DNA of 64,000 nucleotides. Origin: Planctomycetota bacterium. GTDB taxonomy: Bacteria; Planctomycetota; Planctomycetia; Pirellulales; Lacipirellulaceae. Below the pieces are notes generated by a model. It searched no databases and had not been told where the DNA came from. It saw only the letters and a program-made list of their open reading frames with translations. Shown one piece after another: positions 19,194 to 28,107 of the stretch (the stretch's first letter is position 1; every line of letters begins with the position of its first letter). Where the stretch lies: assembly GCA_024278955.1 (NCBI GenBank), contig JAJRSE010000139.1:18620-82619 (forward strand). The letters are read 5' to 3'. Both the position numbers and the translations under genes were made by a program.

Positions 19194-19469
19194 CGCACCA
19201 GGCATCTGCCGGAGTGGAATCAAGGACTATAAGCAGCGTCATCGCAGCGAAATTGTGTTGACAGCAGCCTCGCAGATGCAATCATAGAGCGATGCTGGCA
19301 TGGGTTGCCATTGACCTCGGCTCAGTATTCGTGGACTATTCTCCCTTTCCTTGCGTGAGATTGATTTGAAATTTTGCTTACGTTCTCCTGTAGTTTGGTC
19401 CACGATAAACCGATTTTGAAGAAGACTGTCTTTCCTTCGACTGACTGAAGGAGCAGAGGAACAATTCCT

Positions 19470-20000
19470 ATGTGGATCACTCAACCAATTGCGACTCGCC
19501 TGTTCGTATGGCTTGCTGTCATCGCGATCCCGTTTCAGGGTCTGCCATCAGCGGCTTGCGGCTGTGCTCGAATGACTCTTCAGCTTTCTGCAATGAGTGG
19601 GATTGCTCAAGAGGCGAGTTGCTGTAGTCAACCTCGCGTTGGCCAGTGTCCTTGCACGGGCGCTTCGGTTTGCCATTGTGGCGAAGCGAGTTCTTGCTAT
19701 CAGTCTGAGCCTTCTTGCTGTTCGAGTGAAAGTGCTACGGACTCTGGTTGTCAGTGTGCAGGTAATTGTCAATGTGGCGGCAACTGCCAGTGTACTCAGG
19801 ACAACGCACCCACAGAACCTACCATCCCCCCAGTCGAAAATAGTTCGCCTGATCGGATTGTTGTCGACTCGGCATCGACAGCCTCTCTCTCGACCATTTA
19901 TCTGCCTACCAAGGCACCACAGCAGTTGGATAGGAACGCCGGAGCAAATGCTTTGACGGCCCTCGATAGCTGCGTCGCTCTCTGCCGGTTCGCTCTCTGA
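19470..20000 (+). CDS. Secreted Cys-rich protein with C-terminal CVALCRFAL tail (family member B)
   Basis: A 176-residue protein with a clear signal peptide (hydrophobic to GLPSAACGC, about residue 30). The mature part is packed with cysteines in short repeats: CPCTGASVCHCG, CYQSEPSCC, CQCAGNCQCGGNCQC. A Pro/Ser/Thr linker follows, then the tail CVALCRFAL at the C-terminus, shared with the proteins at 14647 and 30219. The arrangement resembles a secreted metallothionein-like sponge. It sits between the broken mer gene and the RND pump genes. Confidence 0.75.
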   Translation: MWITQPIATRLFVWLAVIAIPFQGLPSAACGCARMTLQLSAMSGIAQEASCCSQPRVGQCPCTGASVCHCGEASSCYQSEPSCCSSESATDSGCQCAGNCQCGGNCQCTQDNAPTEPTIPPVENSSPDRIVVDSASTASLSTIYLPTKAPQQLDRNAGANALTALDSCVALCRFAL

Positions 20001-20231
20001 ACCCCTTTTTCTTATGGCGCTGATGCGCATGGTGAGATACGTGCTAGCTTGCGCGCAATACTTGCATCGCTAAGCATGACCATTCGCTGCGGATTGATGC
20101 GAGCCTAGTAAAGGTTCGTTCCCAGGAATCGCTTGCCTGTCTATTTGCTGATTCGCGTTCGAGGAAAGGAATGCTGTGCATTCTTGCAATTCCTTGACGC
20201 GAAACCAATATCCATGAATCGAGGAACGATT

Positions 20232-20372
20232 ATGTACGGAAACGGATTTCGTTGGATTGCTGTTTTGTTTGTCATCGTTGCGTTAACTGTATCGGGTTGC
20301 CAGACCTTTAAGAGGTCGAGCCCGTCTGCGGGGAATACCTCTTCAGGCGGTGGTTGTCCGAGTTGTGGTTAG
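20232..20372 (+). CDS. Small lipoprotein with C-terminal CPSCG
   Basis: A 46-residue lipoprotein: basic start, hydrophobic core and lipobox LTVSGC (Cys at about 23), then a Ser/Gly-rich stretch ending GGGCPSCG. GAGGAACG precedes the ATG at 20232; an in-frame ATG at 20214 lacks one. The terminal CxxC could bind a metal or form a disulfide. It directly precedes the CusB-like gene, as similar lipoproteins at 26922 and 29626 neighbour other pump genes. Confidence 0.65.
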   Translation: MYGNGFRWIAVLFVIVALTVSGCQTFKRSSPSAGNTSSGGGCPSCG

Positions 20373-20480
20373 TCCCGAATTCGCCGGAGTGAGCAGCGTG
20401 GCAGCTCGCGTGCCCTGCGCACCACGTCTGCTCGCTTCGATTTTTACTTATAAGCTGCTTTGCAAAGCCGTGAGATTGAT

Positions 20481-22703
20481 ATGAACGACGAAAAAGAAAA
20501 ATCGAGTTCCACCTCGCAACTTCCGGAAACCCCGGTAAGCGAGTCCAACAATTCAAATCAGGCGAGCAAGCAAGTTGCCGCAGGCCAGGAGCCCCGCCAT
20601 TGGTGGATCAAGCTGTTGGTACCGCCACTGCTGTTACTCGCTACCGGTGCTGCCCTTATTTTTGGTCTCGGGGTCGCTCAGAGGGCGGGTTGGGTTTCTG
20701 CCGGCGGTGGAGGTGGCGGCGGCGATCAGACGGCGGCTGCCGATACCAGAACCTACATCTGCCCGATGATCTGCGTGCCACCCCAAATTGGCCCAGGCCG
20801 CTGCCCCGTCTGTGCGATGGAGCTTGTCCCCGCGTCGTCAGGTGGCGGAGCTTCCGACTCGCAGTCGGTCAGTATTGACTCGGCTGCCCGTCGGATCGCA
20901 AACATCCGCACCGCAGCCGTAACCTCGATGCCGATGACTCGCACGATTCGTACTATTGGAGAACTCAGTAGCGACGAAGGATCGGTGAAAACGCTCTCGG
21001 CGTATGTCGACGGTCGGCTTGACCGGCTTTATGCCGACTACACAGGGGTTGTTGTCGAAAAGGGCGACCACCTAGCGCTAGTCTATTCGCCGAGACTTTA
21101 TTCGAGTCAGGTCGAGCTGCTGCTAGCGAAGAAGGCTCGTGAAAACAGTCGCTCTTCGACGCTTACTCGCGTTGTCGAATCGAATCGCGACCTTTACGAA
21201 AGCTCCCGCGAGCGGCTGATCGAACTGGGCATGACCGCGTCGCAGATCGACGAGCTCGAACGATCGGGAAAAGCAAACAGCCGCATGCATCTTTGTGCTC
21301 CGATCCACGGCACAGTCATCAAGAAGTACGCCACCGAAGGCCAATACGTCAAAGAAGGTCAGGCGATCTACGAATTGGCCGACCTATCGACAGTCTGGCT
21401 GATGCTTGAGCTGTTCCCAGAAGATGCGGCAACCATTCGATACGGACAAAAAGTGGAAGCCGAAGTGCAGTCGCTCCCCGGTCGGAAGTTCACTGGCCGC
21501 GTGGCTTTCATCGATCCGAATGTCAATCCAAACACACGCACAGTAGGAGTTCGCGTTGTCATTTCAAACGAGGACGGTACTCTGCGAATAGGCGATTACG
21601 CCAAAGCCACGATCGAAGTTTCGCTGGCCAGTCAGCAAGGAGGAATCTACGACCCCGAGTTAGCCAACAAGTGGATCAGCCCACGGCACCCACACATCGT
21701 CGAGTCTTCTCCTGGGAAATGCTCGGTTTGTGGTATCGACTTGGTCCCCGCCTCCCAGTTTGGCTTTACCGCCGAGGCAAGCGGTGGCGAAGTGCTCGTG
21801 GTACCTCGGAATGCGGTACTCATGGCGGGCAATAACAGTGTTCTTTACGTAGAAACAGAACCCGGCCGCTTTGAGATTCGACGCATTGTGCTTGGCCCAA
21901 GTTGCGGCGATCAAATTGTCATTTTGGAAGGTGTGAAGGAAGGCGAAGAGGTTGCCACGCGAGGTAACTTCTTGATCGACTCGCAAATGCAGCTTGTGGG
22001 GAATCCCTCACTCATCGACCCCACTAAAATTAAGCCAAGGATGGGCGAAGGCCTGTCGGAGGAGGCGCTTGCCGCGATCGCCGAACTTCCTGAAGAAGAT
22101 CGGCCTCTGGCAGAAAGCCAACGCATCTGCCCAGTTACGGAGATGGAACTCGGCTCGATGGGGACTCCCATCAAGGTGGACGTAAATGGAACGCCGATCT
22201 TTATTTGCTGCGAAGGTTGTCGCGAAAGCCTTCTTGAGGAATCGGGAAAATATCTCGCCATACTCGCTAATCCAGACAAACTGAGCGACGAGGAGGAGCA
22301 GGCTATCGCAACGGCCCTTTCCGAGCTTTCGCCAGAAGATCGGGCCATTGCCGAGCAACAACGAATTTGCCCTGTGGCTGATTACCGGCTCGGCTCGATG
22401 GGGCCACCCATCAAAGTTGATGTGAACGGAACACCGGTCTTTATCTGCTGTGGAGGTTGTCGCGAAGGACTTCTTGAAGAATCAGAAAAATATCTCGCGA
22501 AACTCTCCAAAGGCCCTCCTGCCAAAAGTTCGACCGCTAGCGGGTCAATGGGGCTGCCGCCAATTAGCACCTTCGAGATCGTGGAACCTCAAATGGAGCT
22601 TCCACCGATCGAGGCTTTTCAAGTGGTCCCTGAACGTATCGCAGAAGACAATCAAGCGTCTGGCGAACCTGTTGCCGAGCTACCGACGGAGGTTCTCCGA
22701 TGA
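20481..22703 (+). CDS. CusB-like periplasmic adaptor with two C-terminal YHS-like modules
   Basis: Membrane-fusion subunit of a heavy-metal RND pump, 740 residues. N-terminal anchor (about 40-65), then a heavy-metal-binding domain-like segment (YICPMICVPPQIG... CPVCAMELVP, about 91-117) in which the usual CPMHP is altered to CPMIC; then lipoyl/beta-barrel parts (DRLYADYTGVVVEKGD, CAPIHGTVIKKYATEGQYV). A second, degenerate metal domain (SPRHPHIVESSPGKCSVCGI) follows. The C-terminus carries two YHS-like modules (about 549-595 and 629-675) with ICPV, LGSMG.PIKVDVNGTP and ICCxGC. Family adaptors are usually 400-500 residues, so the tail is an addition. Start and stop codons overlap with cusA. Confidence 0.85.
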   Translation: MNDEKEKSSSTSQLPETPVSESNNSNQASKQVAAGQEPRHWWIKLLVPPLLLLATGAALIFGLGVAQRAGWVSAGGGGGGGDQTAAADTRTYICPMICVPPQIGPGRCPVCAMELVPASSGGGASDSQSVSIDSAARRIANIRTAAVTSMPMTRTIRTIGELSSDEGSVKTLSAYVDGRLDRLYADYTGVVVEKGDHLALVYSPRLYSSQVELLLAKKARENSRSSTLTRVVESNRDLYESSRERLIELGMTASQIDELERSGKANSRMHLCAPIHGTVIKKYATEGQYVKEGQAIYELADLSTVWLMLELFPEDAATIRYGQKVEAEVQSLPGRKFTGRVAFIDPNVNPNTRTVGVRVVISNEDGTLRIGDYAKATIEVSLASQQGGIYDPELANKWISPRHPHIVESSPGKCSVCGIDLVPASQFGFTAEASGGEVLVVPRNAVLMAGNNSVLYVETEPGRFEIRRIVLGPSCGDQIVILEGVKEGEEVATRGNFLIDSQMQLVGNPSLIDPTKIKPRMGEGLSEEALAAIAELPEEDRPLAESQRICPVTEMELGSMGTPIKVDVNGTPIFICCEGCRESLLEESGKYLAILANPDKLSDEEEQAIATALSELSPEDRAIAEQQRICPVADYRLGSMGPPIKVDVNGTPVFICCGGCREGLLEESEKYLAKLSKGPPAKSSTASGSMGLPPISTFEIVEPQMELPPIEAFQVVPERIAEDNQASGEPVAELPTEVLR

Positions 22704-25700
22704 TCAGGAAAATACTCGATTTTTGCATCCGCGAACGATTGGTCGTCCTGGTAGGAATGGTCGTGGTGTTCGCCTATGGCGTGTACGCAACCAAAAAAGT
22801 GCCCCTCGATGCGATACCCAATGTGGGTGAAAACCAGGTGATCGTACTGGTGGAATGGATGGGTCGGTCTCCTAAAGATATGGAAGACCAGATTACCTAT
22901 CCGCTTTCAATCGCTCTCCAAGCCGTGCCGGGCGCGAAGAGTGTGCGTGGCAAGAGCATGTTCGGTTTTAGCTTCGTGCAGGTAACATTCGGCGACGAAA
23001 CTGATTTCTATTGGGCTCGTTCTCGCGTTGCTGAGCAACTCACCAGCGTCTCGAATATCTTACCCGATGGCGTAACTCCTGTTCTTGCACCCGACGCGAC
23101 GGCATTGGGCCAGATTTACTACTATGTGCTTGAACCGCCGCCAGGTATGGATCTGGCCGAGCTGCGATCGAAGCAAGACTTCTTCATTAAGTATGCTCTG
23201 CAATCCGTCGAAGGCGTGGCAGAAGTCGCTTCCATCGGTGGCTACGTCAAGCAGTACCAGATCGAAGTCGACCCAGACAAATTGCGTTACCACAATATCC
23301 CGCTCGCTAAGGTAATCCGAGCGGTTAAAGAATCGAACATCGACGTTGGTGCAAAGACTGTCGAAGTCAGCGGCATGGAGTTCCTCGTTCGTGGCAAAGG
23401 CTTCATCGGTTCAGGCAAGACCGAACCAGAGACGCTCAAACAGATCGAAGACACCGTCGTGCTGACACGGCATGGAATCCCGGTTCGTGTTCGTGATTTG
23501 GCTCAAGTTCAAATCGGTCCCAGTTTTCGACGCGGGGCACTCGACCACAACGGTAAGGAAGCGGTCGGTGGTGTGGTCGTGATGCGGTATCGCGAGAACC
23601 CGCGTGAAGTAATCGAACGAGTTGAAGCCAAGGTGAGGGCCCTGGAGTCCGAACTCGACGGAATCAAGATCCATGCTGTCTATAACCGCATCGATCTGAT
23701 CGACGAAACCATCACCACGTTGACCGATGCCTTAGGGCATGAAATTTTGATTACCATTGCGATTGTTGTCTTGTTCCTGCTGCATATACGGGCAAGTATC
23801 ATCATTGCCATCACCTTGCCGATGGCTGTCTTGATGTCGTTTATCGGCATGAAAGTCTACGGCGTGGATGCCAACATCATGTCACTCGCCGGCATTGTGA
23901 TCGCCATTGGAACGATGGTCGACATGGGGATCATTATTCTGGAGAACATTTACGACCATCTTTCCGAGTGGGAGGCGAAAGGCTCACCCGGTGGTCAAAA
24001 AAATCGACTCGTAGTCATTCGCGAGGCGGCCGCCGAAGTGGTGCCCGCCGTGATCACGGCCGTGACTACCACGATCGTCAGCTTTCTTCCTGTGTTTTTA
24101 TTGACAGGGCGCGATCACCGACTGTTCTCGCCGCTGGCTTGGACGAAGACTTTTGCGCTTATGTCCAGCTTGATTGTTGCCGTGACGGTTGTTCCGATGC
24201 TCTGCCGTGTTTTTCTGAAAAGCTCGCGCACGCCGCGTTGGGCGAGCCTTACGGCAGGGTTCGCGTTTGCCGCCTTGAGTGCCGGGCTCTGCTTTTTTGT
24301 TTGGGGCGACCATATTGCGGCGAATTGGGTGTCGGTGGGTCTGCCATTTGCGACGGTCATTGCCGGGGGAATCGGCTTTCTGATCGGCTGGTGGATGTCG
24401 CGAGAGAAGATCCGGCCCATGGAAGAAAACCCGGCTAGCCGATTTGTCTTGTGGCTGTACGCCGGGCGATTGAAGCTGGCTCTGAGACGAAAAGTGTTCA
24501 TGCTCTCCTTTCCCGCTATCATTTTAGTCGTCGGGTTGGGCGCTTGGATTGGGCTGCCGACTGTGCTGAAACCAGTCGAAAGTCTTTTTTCGATGCTCGG
24601 TGCCGACCTCAACGCGGTGCCCGGCTATGTCACCGCCAAGCACACTTTTACCGGTCTCGAAACCGACGACTGGATTGCGCTCGACGAAGGCAGTTGGTTT
24701 TACATGCCCAGTTTGTATCCGGCTGCCAGCTTTTCTCAGGCAATGGAGGTACTCCAAACCCAGGACGTCATGATCAAGGCGATTCCTGAGGTCAAAGATG
24801 TGCTTGGAAAAATCGGGCGCATCGAATCGGCCCTCGATCCGGCTCCCGCTGCGATGGTCGAAACCTATATCATGCTTGAACCTCGTGAAAAGTGGCGAGA
24901 GGGCATGACCGAAAAAAAAATCTGGGATGAAATCAACTCGGTAGCTACGTTGCTGGGGATTACTCCGGCCTCGCCGCTGCAGCCTATCGAAGGCCGTGTG
25001 GTCATGCTCCAAAGTGGCATCAAAGCTCCAATGGCCGTGCGCATCTATGGCGACACTTTGGAAGGATTGGGCAAAGCGTCGTTGGCGGTGGGAGAACGCC
25101 TGAAAAAACTCCATCATGTCAACGCAGGCACCGTTAATCCTGACATAGTGATGGGTAAACCCTATTTTGAGTTCGAGGTGGATCGCGAAGAGGCGGCACG
25201 CTACGGCATGACGACCATGATGGTCAACGAGATCGTGTCTGCTGGTCTGGGCGGCTTGGACGTGACCACGACCGTCGAAGGTCGCGAACGCTACCCCATT
25301 CAAATCCGCTTCCAACGAGACATCCGAGAGCGGATCGACGAATTGGGCCAAGTACCGGTGGTAACCCCCACCGGCGATGTTGTCCCCTTAGAACGGCTTG
25401 CGCAGATCACCACCACCTGGGGGCCTGGAGCAATCAACAGCGAAGACGCACGTTTGGTAGCGCATGTTTCCTTCTCACCCTCCGGTGCCTCAGGCGATCT
25501 AGAAACGGTGAAATCGGTGATGACCGCTCTACGCGCCGCCCGAGAAAGTGGTGAGCTTGTGTTTCCTGAGGGCAACTTCGAGTTGCAAGCCGTCGGGTCT
25601 TTTCAGAATCAGATCGAAGCGAACGAACGCTTGATGTGGATTGTGCCGACCGTCGTCTTGATCAACTTGTTTCTACATTATATTCATTTTCGCAATTTCT

Positions 25701-26218
25701 CCCTCGCGTTGGTTGTCTTTTCGGGCATTCCCGTTGCGGCGGCAGGGGGCATGATTGCTGTGGCGGTGATGGGGGTCGACATGAACACCGCGATGTGGGT
25801 TGGCTTTATTGCGCTGTTTGGCTTAGCCGCCGACGATGGCATCGTCATGGCGACCTACATGCGTGAGACACTCCGACGCCGCAAGATCCAAAGCGTTCAA
25901 GATCTTCGAGACGCGATTTACGAAGCGGGCCTCAAACGGATCCGCCCCTGTGTGATGACTACCGTAACGACCATCGTCGCGCTGATTCCCGTCCTGATTT
26001 CGACGGGACGAGGGGCCGACGTAGCTCGAGCGATGGCCCTGCCGGTATTTGGCGGGATGCTGATCGAACCATTCACTACTTTTATCGTACCAACGCTGTA
26101 CTGCGCTTACATGGAGTTCAAGATGCGCGTCGGACTACCAGATGAGTGCTGGACAGAAACGGAGGACCTCGATTGTTTGCAGGAGGCAAACGAACCAACT
26201 TCAACGTCTGCTGCTTAA
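22700..26218 (+). CDS. Heavy-metal RND efflux pump, CusA/CzcA type
   Basis: Inner-membrane proton-driven pump subunit, 1172 residues, slightly longer than CusA. The HME-class TM4 motif is GIVIAIGTMVDMGIIILEN with its Asp. The TM10-11 block is FIALFGLAADDGIVMATYM. The periplasmic cleft has FYMPSLYP, SQAMEVLQTQD and ALDPAPAAMVETYIML, aligned with the Met-rich path of CusA, which favours Cu(I)/Ag(I) (inference). A region of about 90 residues with extra hydrophobic segments near 24200-24400 distinguishes it from the E. coli protein. Coupled to the adaptor by ATGA overlap; the outer-membrane channel is encoded at 28108. Confidence 0.93.
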   Translation: MIRKILDFCIRERLVVLVGMVVVFAYGVYATKKVPLDAIPNVGENQVIVLVEWMGRSPKDMEDQITYPLSIALQAVPGAKSVRGKSMFGFSFVQVTFGDETDFYWARSRVAEQLTSVSNILPDGVTPVLAPDATALGQIYYYVLEPPPGMDLAELRSKQDFFIKYALQSVEGVAEVASIGGYVKQYQIEVDPDKLRYHNIPLAKVIRAVKESNIDVGAKTVEVSGMEFLVRGKGFIGSGKTEPETLKQIEDTVVLTRHGIPVRVRDLAQVQIGPSFRRGALDHNGKEAVGGVVVMRYRENPREVIERVEAKVRALESELDGIKIHAVYNRIDLIDETITTLTDALGHEILITIAIVVLFLLHIRASIIIAITLPMAVLMSFIGMKVYGVDANIMSLAGIVIAIGTMVDMGIIILENIYDHLSEWEAKGSPGGQKNRLVVIREAAAEVVPAVITAVTTTIVSFLPVFLLTGRDHRLFSPLAWTKTFALMSSLIVAVTVVPMLCRVFLKSSRTPRWASLTAGFAFAALSAGLCFFVWGDHIAANWVSVGLPFATVIAGGIGFLIGWWMSREKIRPMEENPASRFVLWLYAGRLKLALRRKVFMLSFPAIILVVGLGAWIGLPTVLKPVESLFSMLGADLNAVPGYVTAKHTFTGLETDDWIALDEGSWFYMPSLYPAASFSQAMEVLQTQDVMIKAIPEVKDVLGKIGRIESALDPAPAAMVETYIMLEPREKWREGMTEKKIWDEINSVATLLGITPASPLQPIEGRVVMLQSGIKAPMAVRIYGDTLEGLGKASLAVGERLKKLHHVNAGTVNPDIVMGKPYFEFEVDREEAARYGMTTMMVNEIVSAGLGGLDVTTTVEGRERYPIQIRFQRDIRERIDELGQVPVVTPTGDVVPLERLAQITTTWGPGAINSEDARLVAHVSFSPSGASGDLETVKSVMTALRAARESGELVFPEGNFELQAVGSFQNQIEANERLMWIVPTVVLINLFLHYIHFRNFSLALVVFSGIPVAAAGGMIAVAVMGVDMNTAMWVGFIALFGLAADDGIVMATYMRETLRRRKIQSVQDLRDAIYEAGLKRIRPCVMTTVTTIVALIPVLISTGRGADVARAMALPVFGGMLIEPFTTFIVPTLYCAYMEFKMRVGLPDECWTETEDLDCLQEANEPTSTSAA

Positions 26219-26289
26219 GTCAAGAAAAGTTGTTAGCGTCGTCCGCCGGGACGAAGCATTACTTGAAACGTTTTTTAAGGAGAGTGAAA

Positions 26290-26766
26290 ATGAAGTACCT
26301 AAGCACCCTTGCCGCAATAACTGTGATGATGACTGCCGCTCAGTTCGCTGCGGCTCAAGCGTCTCTCAACGCGGCGCAAGAGCAACAGCAACGCGATCAA
26401 TTGCGAGCTGCCGTCCAAGAAATCTGTCCTGTCTCGGGTGGAAAGCTCGGTTCGATGGGTGAGCCGATCAAAGTCAAAGTCGGCGAGGAAACGGTTTTCA
26501 TGTGCTGCAAAGGTTGTCTGAAACAAAAGATTAAACCAGAACACTGGGCTACCATTCATACAAATATCGCAAAGGCGCAAGGCATCTGCCCTGTGATGAA
26601 GAAAAGTCTCCCTAAGCAACCGAAGTGGACCTTCGTCGACGGACAAATTGTCTATATTTGTTGCCCTGGGTGCGACAAGAAAATCATCGCGAAGCCTCAA
26701 CAATTCCTGCGCCAAATCGACCAGCTTTATATTACGGCACTCGATGCGAAAAAACAGGCTCGTTGA
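26290..26766 (+). CDS. Secreted protein with two YHS-like CC.GC modules
   Basis: A 158-residue exported protein: signal peptide to about residue 23 (FAAAQ), short linker, then two modules. The first, from residue 45, has ICPVSGGKLGSMGEPIKVKV and FMCCKGCL. The second, from about 99, has GICPVMKKSLP and YICCPGCD. The modules match those at the end of the CusB-like adaptor and in the 31798 protein. AAGGAGAG precedes the ATG; the frame is open upstream inside cusA but without a signal peptide. It probably works as a periplasmic metal carrier for the pump, playing the part of CusF (inference). Confidence 0.78.
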   Translation: MKYLSTLAAITVMMTAAQFAAAQASLNAAQEQQQRDQLRAAVQEICPVSGGKLGSMGEPIKVKVGEETVFMCCKGCLKQKIKPEHWATIHTNIAKAQGICPVMKKSLPKQPKWTFVDGQIVYICCPGCDKKIIAKPQQFLRQIDQLYITALDAKKQAR

Positions 26767-26788
26767 TTTGCCAGATCGAAAGTTGGAA

Positions 26789-26842
26789 TTTGGACTGGGC
26801 AACTCGACCTACCAAGCAAGGTTCGAGTTGCCCCAGGCCAAA
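26789..26842 (+). repeat. Strong intergenic stem-loop
   Basis: An inverted repeat of about 18 paired bases: TTTGG then CTGGGCAACTCGA, a 14-base loop, TCGAGTTGCCCCAG, then CCAAA. It starts 23 bases after the stop of the secreted two-module gene. There is no T-run after it, so it is more likely an mRNA-stabilising or processing hairpin than an intrinsic terminator. A second short hairpin, GACGCGC/GCGCGTC, lies at 26869-26887. Confidence 0.6.
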
Positions 26843-26921
26843 TCCGAACAAGATGGGTTAGCGAGAGAGACGCGCAGCGTGCGCGTCTTCCAAAAGAAAT
26901 GGATTTCTTAGGAGAAAAATT

Positions 26922-27254
26922 ATGCCATTAACAACGGTGTCAGCAAGAGGAGTTCATCTCATTCTCTTCTCTGCTTTGAGTTTGTCTCTCGTGGCGGGAT
27001 GTCGTGGTGGGAAGTCCGATTATTCCTTCGCCTCGCCCCAGGCACCTACCACCTCCGTTGCGTCGGCCACGCTGCAATCGAATGTGGTGCCAACACCCAC
27101 GCAATCGGCGACAGCTGCCTATTCGCCTCCCGTAAGCAATTCTTATGCTCCGCCGATTCCCCCAAGTTACTCTCCGGCAAGTTACTCCGCACCAAGTTAC
27201 TCCCCACCAAGCAAGTCCTCGGGAGGATGTTCCTCGGGATGCTGTGGAGGATAA
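26922..27254 (+). CDS. Lipoprotein with Pro/Ser/Tyr repeats and Cys-rich end
   Basis: A 110-residue lipoprotein: signal sequence with lipobox LVAGC (Cys at about 27), a long low-complexity section with repeated YSPP/YSAPSY units, and the end GGCSSGCCGG. AGGAGAAAA precedes the ATG. The Pro-rich spacer would hold the C-terminal cysteine knot away from the membrane. Same design as the lipoproteins at 20232 and 29626; role unknown, presumably metal binding. Confidence 0.68.
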   Translation: MPLTTVSARGVHLILFSALSLSLVAGCRGGKSDYSFASPQAPTTSVASATLQSNVVPTPTQSATAAYSPPVSNSYAPPIPPSYSPASYSAPSYSPPSKSSGGCSSGCCGG

Positions 27255-27331
27255 TCCCTAGGAAAGTTGAAATGCTTTCTTTGCAAGCCGAATGCCACTT
27301 TTTGCGGCATCTTTGAAAGGACAGCCGTATC

Positions 27332-27940
27332 ATGCCCGTCAAGTACGATCGTTTAGCGTCACACTACGATAAGCGGTGGCGCCCATACATTGATGCCACG
27401 CTAGACGCGGTGTTTGAAGTCGTCGATTTCCAAGGCAACGAAACAGTACTCGATGTGCCTTGCGGAACCGGTGAGCTGGCGCAACGACTGCTTGTTGAAT
27501 GGCCTGACCTACGCATAGCTGGGATCGACATTAGTAAGGGGATGCTAGCCCGAGCGAAGAAAAAGGATGTTGACAATCGTGTGCGTTGGGTAGAAGCCGA
27601 TGTTACAGAAATTCCGAAGATCGGCCAAGGTTTTGACTGCGTTATTTGCGCGAACAGCTTCCATTACTTTCAAACTCCAAGCAAAGCACTGTCAGCGATT
27701 CACCAAGCACTTCGACCTGGCGGAAAGTTCATCCTTCTCGATTGGTGCGACGACTACTGGACTTGCAAAGTATGTAGTCTGTGGCTGCGATTAACTGACA
27801 AGGCTTTGCATCGAACGTACTCCTTAGAAGCGTGTGCCGATTTAATTGAGGAAAGCGGGTTCCAAATAGATCAAAGTCGTAGATTCCGTATCAATTTTCT
27901 TTGGGGGCTACTGCTGATCGAATGCCACCGAGCCGATTAA
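27332..27940 (+). CDS. Class I SAM-dependent methyltransferase
   Basis: A 202-residue cytoplasmic methyltransferase of the Methyltransf_11/UbiE-like type. The SAM-binding motif I is VLDVPCGTGELAQRL, followed by the acidic loop GIDISKGMLARA, VRWVEADVTEIP, and post-motif HQALRPGGKFILLDW. The substrate is not indicated. It is not an ArsM, since the conserved arsenic-binding cysteines are missing. Its placement inside the pump cluster, between a lipoprotein and the outer-membrane channel, is curious. Confidence 0.85.
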   Translation: MPVKYDRLASHYDKRWRPYIDATLDAVFEVVDFQGNETVLDVPCGTGELAQRLLVEWPDLRIAGIDISKGMLARAKKKDVDNRVRWVEADVTEIPKIGQGFDCVICANSFHYFQTPSKALSAIHQALRPGGKFILLDWCDDYWTCKVCSLWLRLTDKALHRTYSLEACADLIEESGFQIDQSRRFRINFLWGLLLIECHRAD

Positions 27941-28107
27941 GGTTTGCCTAATCGAAACAGACGGAACTAGCCGGGCTCTCATGCCGGTTTTAACGAGGTT
28001 TCGGGTTGTTCGGCATGATCGGCAGAATGGAATTTTTCCGATACTACTGAGCAGGGCCTTTGTTTATGTAGTCCGTGTAATAGCAGCTGAGTCGAAGGAG
28101 GCCAAGG

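Noticed and set aside
27332..27940. Methyltransferase considered as an arsenite methylase (ArsM) because of its setting
   Set aside because: The conserved As-binding cysteine set is not present; only scattered cysteines occur.
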